DNA from: Peptococcaceae bacterium
Lineage (GTDB): Bacteria; Bacillota; Desulfitobacteriia; Desulfitobacteriales; Syntrophobotulaceae
Assembly (NCBI GenBank): GCA_012517475.1
Contig: JAAYUV010000114.1
Location: forward strand, 1-64,000
Length of the DNA stretch: 64,000 nucleotides
Reading direction: 5' to 3'
The position numbers and the translations under genes are program-made. The notes beneath the pieces are model-generated. The model was not told the DNA's origin, made no database searches, and saw only the letters and a list, made by a program, of their open reading frames with translations. Of the stretch, positions 61,499 to 64,000 are shown piece by piece. How positions within the stretch are numbered: position 1 is the stretch's first letter; every line of letters starts with the position of its first letter.

Positions 61499-63634
61499 TT
61501 GAAAAAAATTGTGATTGCAGTAATGGTTTGTTTCGCTTTTCTATGGAATGCCCCGGCGAGCACCTCAGCCAGCCCGTTGGTTTATTTAACGGAACGCATA
61601 TCCGGCCAGGACCGGATAGAAACTTCTATCAGTATTTCACAAAAAGGATGGACCTCGGCCCAAACGGTTATCCTGTGCGAATACGCCGACTATCCCGATT
61701 CCATTGCCGCAGCTCCTTTTGTCTCCAGCCTGGATGCACCCATCCTGCTAACCGGAGGCAAAACGCTTGATCCGCGAGTAATCAGTGAATTGCAGCGTTT
61801 GAAACCGCAAAAAATAATTCTTTTGGGCGGAACAGGTTGTCTGACCCCATCTATTGAAAAAGAAGCAGAAAGATATACGTTAAGTTGGGAACGAATCGGC
61901 GGCTCAAATCGTTATGAAACTTCTGTCCAGCTGGCTTCCAAACTCACCAGTGATTCCCTGATTATTGCCAACGGAGATAATTTTCCCGATGCTTTATCCG
62001 CGGCAAGCTATGCCGGGATTCAAAAGATTCCCATGGTGCTGACCTCTAAAACCCTGCCGTCTTCCGTTGCAGAATATTGTAAAAAAACGCTGCCCAAACA
62101 CATCATCGTGATAGGCGGCGAGCAAGCTGTCCCCACCTCATCTTTAAGCCAGCTTAATCTGACCATAGAAACCCGTCTGGGCGGCCAGGACAGGTATGAA
62201 ACCAATGCCAAAGTGGTTTCGTATATGGCAAGTTCCATTGAAGCCAATGATTTATTTTTGGCATCCGGGTTGAATTTTCCGGATGCCATAGCGGGAACGG
62301 TGCTTGCTGCCAAGCTCAAAGCCCCTTTGTTGCTGACGGAAAAAGAAGATATTCCGCCTGCTGTCTACACGAAGATGCGTGAACACATGCAGGTTGAACC
62401 GTCTGCCGCTATTGCCAAAAGCGGGCAGGGGAAAATAACCGCTTCCGGCGGACTGAACCTCCGGGATACCCCCTCCGCATCGGGAAAAGCGCTGCTCGTC
62501 ATCCCGCAGGGAACAACGGTGGAAATCACCTCCCAGCAGGGTCAATGGTATCAAACAACGTATCAGCAAAAAACCGGTTGGATATCGGTTAATTACGTAA
62601 ATATCACGCAGACATATAAACAAGGGAAAGTCACCGCTTTCGGCGCATTAAATCTAAGGGGAAATCCTTCGCTGACAGCAGAGATTCTGACCACTATCCC
62701 ACAGGGAGCAGTCATCCCCATTACCGGGGAACAAAATGAATGGTACAAGACGATTTACCAGGGAACGTCCGGATGGGTCTCCAAAGAGTTTGTCAGTATT
62801 TTATCCACAGACAGTACCGGTACGGAAACCATCGATTTGACTCCGAACGGAAAAGTCTATGTCTTAGGCGGATCGGGCGTGATCAGTGAGAATACGCAGC
62901 GCATCATCGAGGGGAAAGCTGTTTCCAAATACCAGGATAATCTGAGGGATTTTCCTTCTTTACCCTCTTCTCTTGACGGACCGGCATCAACCTATGACCC
63001 TGCTAAGGAAGTACTGCTTGACCCCTTCCAGGGAATTACGGCCAATATTCTGAAAGGGAAGAAGATCCTCATCGATCCGGGACATGGCGGTCCGGATAGC
63101 GGAGCCGTTGGTCCGTCCGATACCTATGAGAAAAACAATAACCTGGCAATCGCCTTGTATTTGAACGATATCCTCACAGAAGCCGGGGCAGCGGTCAGCA
63201 TGACCAGAAATACGGATATTTCACCGGCCCCTGCTTATTCGGAAGCTGCAGATTTGGAAGCCCGGGTAACCCTGGCCAATAACACAAATCCGGACTTGTT
63301 TATCTCCATCCATAATAATGCGCTGTCCAATTCGGAAGTCCGGGGTACAGCAACGTATTATTCCGATGAAAACCCGCAGGTAAGCAACTGTGCCAAGCTG
63401 GCGGAAATCATGGAAAATACGGTTGTCACAACATTAAACACGGATAGGGAAGGCGTCAAAGAGGCAGATTTTTATGTGCTGGCTGCTACCAAAATGCCCT
63501 CGGTATTAGTGGAAGTAGGCTATATCTCCAATCCCTATGAGGAAGCCCGCCTGCAAAATCCGGTATTCCAGAAAAATGCAGCAACGGCTGTCTTCCATGG
63601 AATTATTGAGTACTATGGACTGGCAGGGAAGTAA
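61499..63634 (+). CDS. N-acetylmuramoyl-L-alanine amidase with CWB2 repeats and two SH3 domains
   Basis: 711 aa from the TTG at 61499 (AAAGG 11 nt upstream; a GTG at 61490 lies too close). A signal peptide is followed by three CWB2 repeats, recognisable by RISGQDRIETS, RIGGSNRYETS and RLGGQDRYETN. The third is interrupted after LLLTEKEDIPP...: two SH3b domains (GLNLRDTPSASGKAL...GWIS; ALNLRGNPSLTAEIL...GWVS) come next, and then the expected CWB2 ending GKVYVLGGSGVIS. The C-terminal Amidase_3 domain has DPGHGGPDSGA, the metal Glu, SIHNNA, and VLVEVGYISN. It cleaves peptidoglycan at the cell wall. All catalytic motifs are intact. Confidence 0.88.
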   Translation: MKKIVIAVMVCFAFLWNAPASTSASPLVYLTERISGQDRIETSISISQKGWTSAQTVILCEYADYPDSIAAAPFVSSLDAPILLTGGKTLDPRVISELQRLKPQKIILLGGTGCLTPSIEKEAERYTLSWERIGGSNRYETSVQLASKLTSDSLIIANGDNFPDALSAASYAGIQKIPMVLTSKTLPSSVAEYCKKTLPKHIIVIGGEQAVPTSSLSQLNLTIETRLGGQDRYETNAKVVSYMASSIEANDLFLASGLNFPDAIAGTVLAAKLKAPLLLTEKEDIPPAVYTKMREHMQVEPSAAIAKSGQGKITASGGLNLRDTPSASGKALLVIPQGTTVEITSQQGQWYQTTYQQKTGWISVNYVNITQTYKQGKVTAFGALNLRGNPSLTAEILTTIPQGAVIPITGEQNEWYKTIYQGTSGWVSKEFVSILSTDSTGTETIDLTPNGKVYVLGGSGVISENTQRIIEGKAVSKYQDNLRDFPSLPSSLDGPASTYDPAKEVLLDPFQGITANILKGKKILIDPGHGGPDSGAVGPSDTYEKNNNLAIALYLNDILTEAGAAVSMTRNTDISPAPAYSEAADLEARVTLANNTNPDLFISIHNNALSNSEVRGTATYYSDENPQVSNCAKLAEIMENTVVTTLNTDREGVKEADFYVLAATKMPSVLVEVGYISNPYEEARLQNPVFQKNAATAVFHGIIEYYGLAGK

Positions 63635-63736
63635 GAGTATGCTTATCAGGTATCCGCTTGTGTCAATTCGGCCAAGACCGATTCAGCGGAGTGTATCCAA
63701 GCAGTAAATGGGCAGGGGACATTGTTTGATTAACAT

Positions 63737-64000
63737 CTATTGAACACTTACATTCGGAAAAACAACCTTGGATATCATAATTCCGCTGACAATGATATAC
63801 CCCATCGTGATCAAAAGAAGCAGGTCCACGATATATCCAATTCTTGTTTTTATGGAGATTTTCTTAAACATGTTGACAGTGACCTGTTTTAACCCATCTC
63901 CAATTGATGGCCAGGTGGATGATGAAGGCCATTCCCAGCGATAAACCTGCAATTTCATGGAAGGACTGGCCTCCGAAGGCCATCTTGTTGAATAATAGTG
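63737..64000 (-). pseudogene. Frameshifted DUF4405-type membrane protein, partial at window edge
   Basis: From the window edge one frame reads HEIAGLSLGMAFIIHLAINWRWVKT, and a shift in the run of A near 63890 joins the other frame reading VNMFKKISIKTRIGYIVDLLLLITMGYIIVSG. Together they are the two repeated hairpin halves of DUF4405 cytochrome-like membrane proteins. The gene starts outside the window on this strand. The end after VVFPNVSVQ may also be shortened. A single sequencing error in the A-run could explain the shift. Confidence 0.6.

Overview
The window looks like chromosomal DNA of an anaerobic, spore-forming Firmicute, most likely a Clostridia member near Peptococcaceae/Desulfitobacteriaceae. 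The grounds are: AGGAGG-type ribosome sites with many TTG/GTG starts, YjcZ-type small sporulation proteins, CWB2 cell-wall proteins, a Gram-positive LexA box, desulfoferrodoxin, selenium-handling genes and many acyl-CoA dehydrogenase/ETF genes. The taxonomy is inferred from gene content only.

Layout. 0-0.14 kb: a chain of tight hairpins resembling an IS200/IS605 end. 0.4-3.2 kb: a MocR regulator and its aminotransferase neighbour. 3.4-10.4 kb: an unusual surface-fibre/secretion locus. It holds two TasA-like proteins with SipW-type leaders (one carrying a CBM2-like domain), a 43-aa micropeptide with a similar leader, a SipW-type signal peptidase, an ABC ATPase that has lost its catalytic motifs, and an ABC-2-like permease fused to a catalytically degenerate SipW domain. 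10.5-13.8 kb: an ABC-F ATPase and a decayed hybrid kinase/GGDEF/HD-GYP gene. 13.8-23.4 kb: PucR regulator, class III aminotransferase, CoA-acylating semialdehyde dehydrogenase and a full LivKHMGF importer, read as uptake and catabolism of beta-alanine or a similar omega-amino acid. 23.6-29.4 kb: two YjcZ micro-genes, type 4 uracil-DNA glycosylase, then decayed DUF72, dnaE-like, toxin-antitoxin and CWB2/RCC1 genes. 29.5-37.8 kb: MBL hydrolase, ABC exporter, two flavodoxin-like proteins, YccF, polysaccharide deacetylase, SGNH hydrolase, FAH-family protein.

38.1-53.9 kb holds two acyl-CoA redox clusters. Cluster A has two acyl-CoA dehydrogenases and EtfBA (FixAB). Cluster B has an acyl-CoA dehydrogenase, MFS transporter, CaiB-type CoA transferase, FixC, FixX, CaiC-type ligase and a second MFS transporter. 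A nearly identical block of about 80 bp with a promoter precedes both clusters, so together they probably form one co-regulated regulon for reducing an imported unsaturated carboxylate through its CoA ester, with FixABCX as the electron route. A LysR regulator and an unusual superoxide reductase lie between them.

54.4-56.6 kb: selenium/sulfur-handling genes (cysteine desulfurase-like, YedF, DUF3343). 56.6-56.9 kb: a yybP-ykoY riboswitch with no gene left behind it. 57-64 kb: PspA, a Tim44-domain protein, a dacA remnant, a chemoreceptor, an amidase whose third CWB2 repeat appears split by two SH3 domains, and a DUF4405 remnant at the edge.

A recurring theme is gene decay by internal deletion plus frameshift. 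About ten loci are affected while their neighbours are intact. All calls come from reading the sequence; no database search was run.
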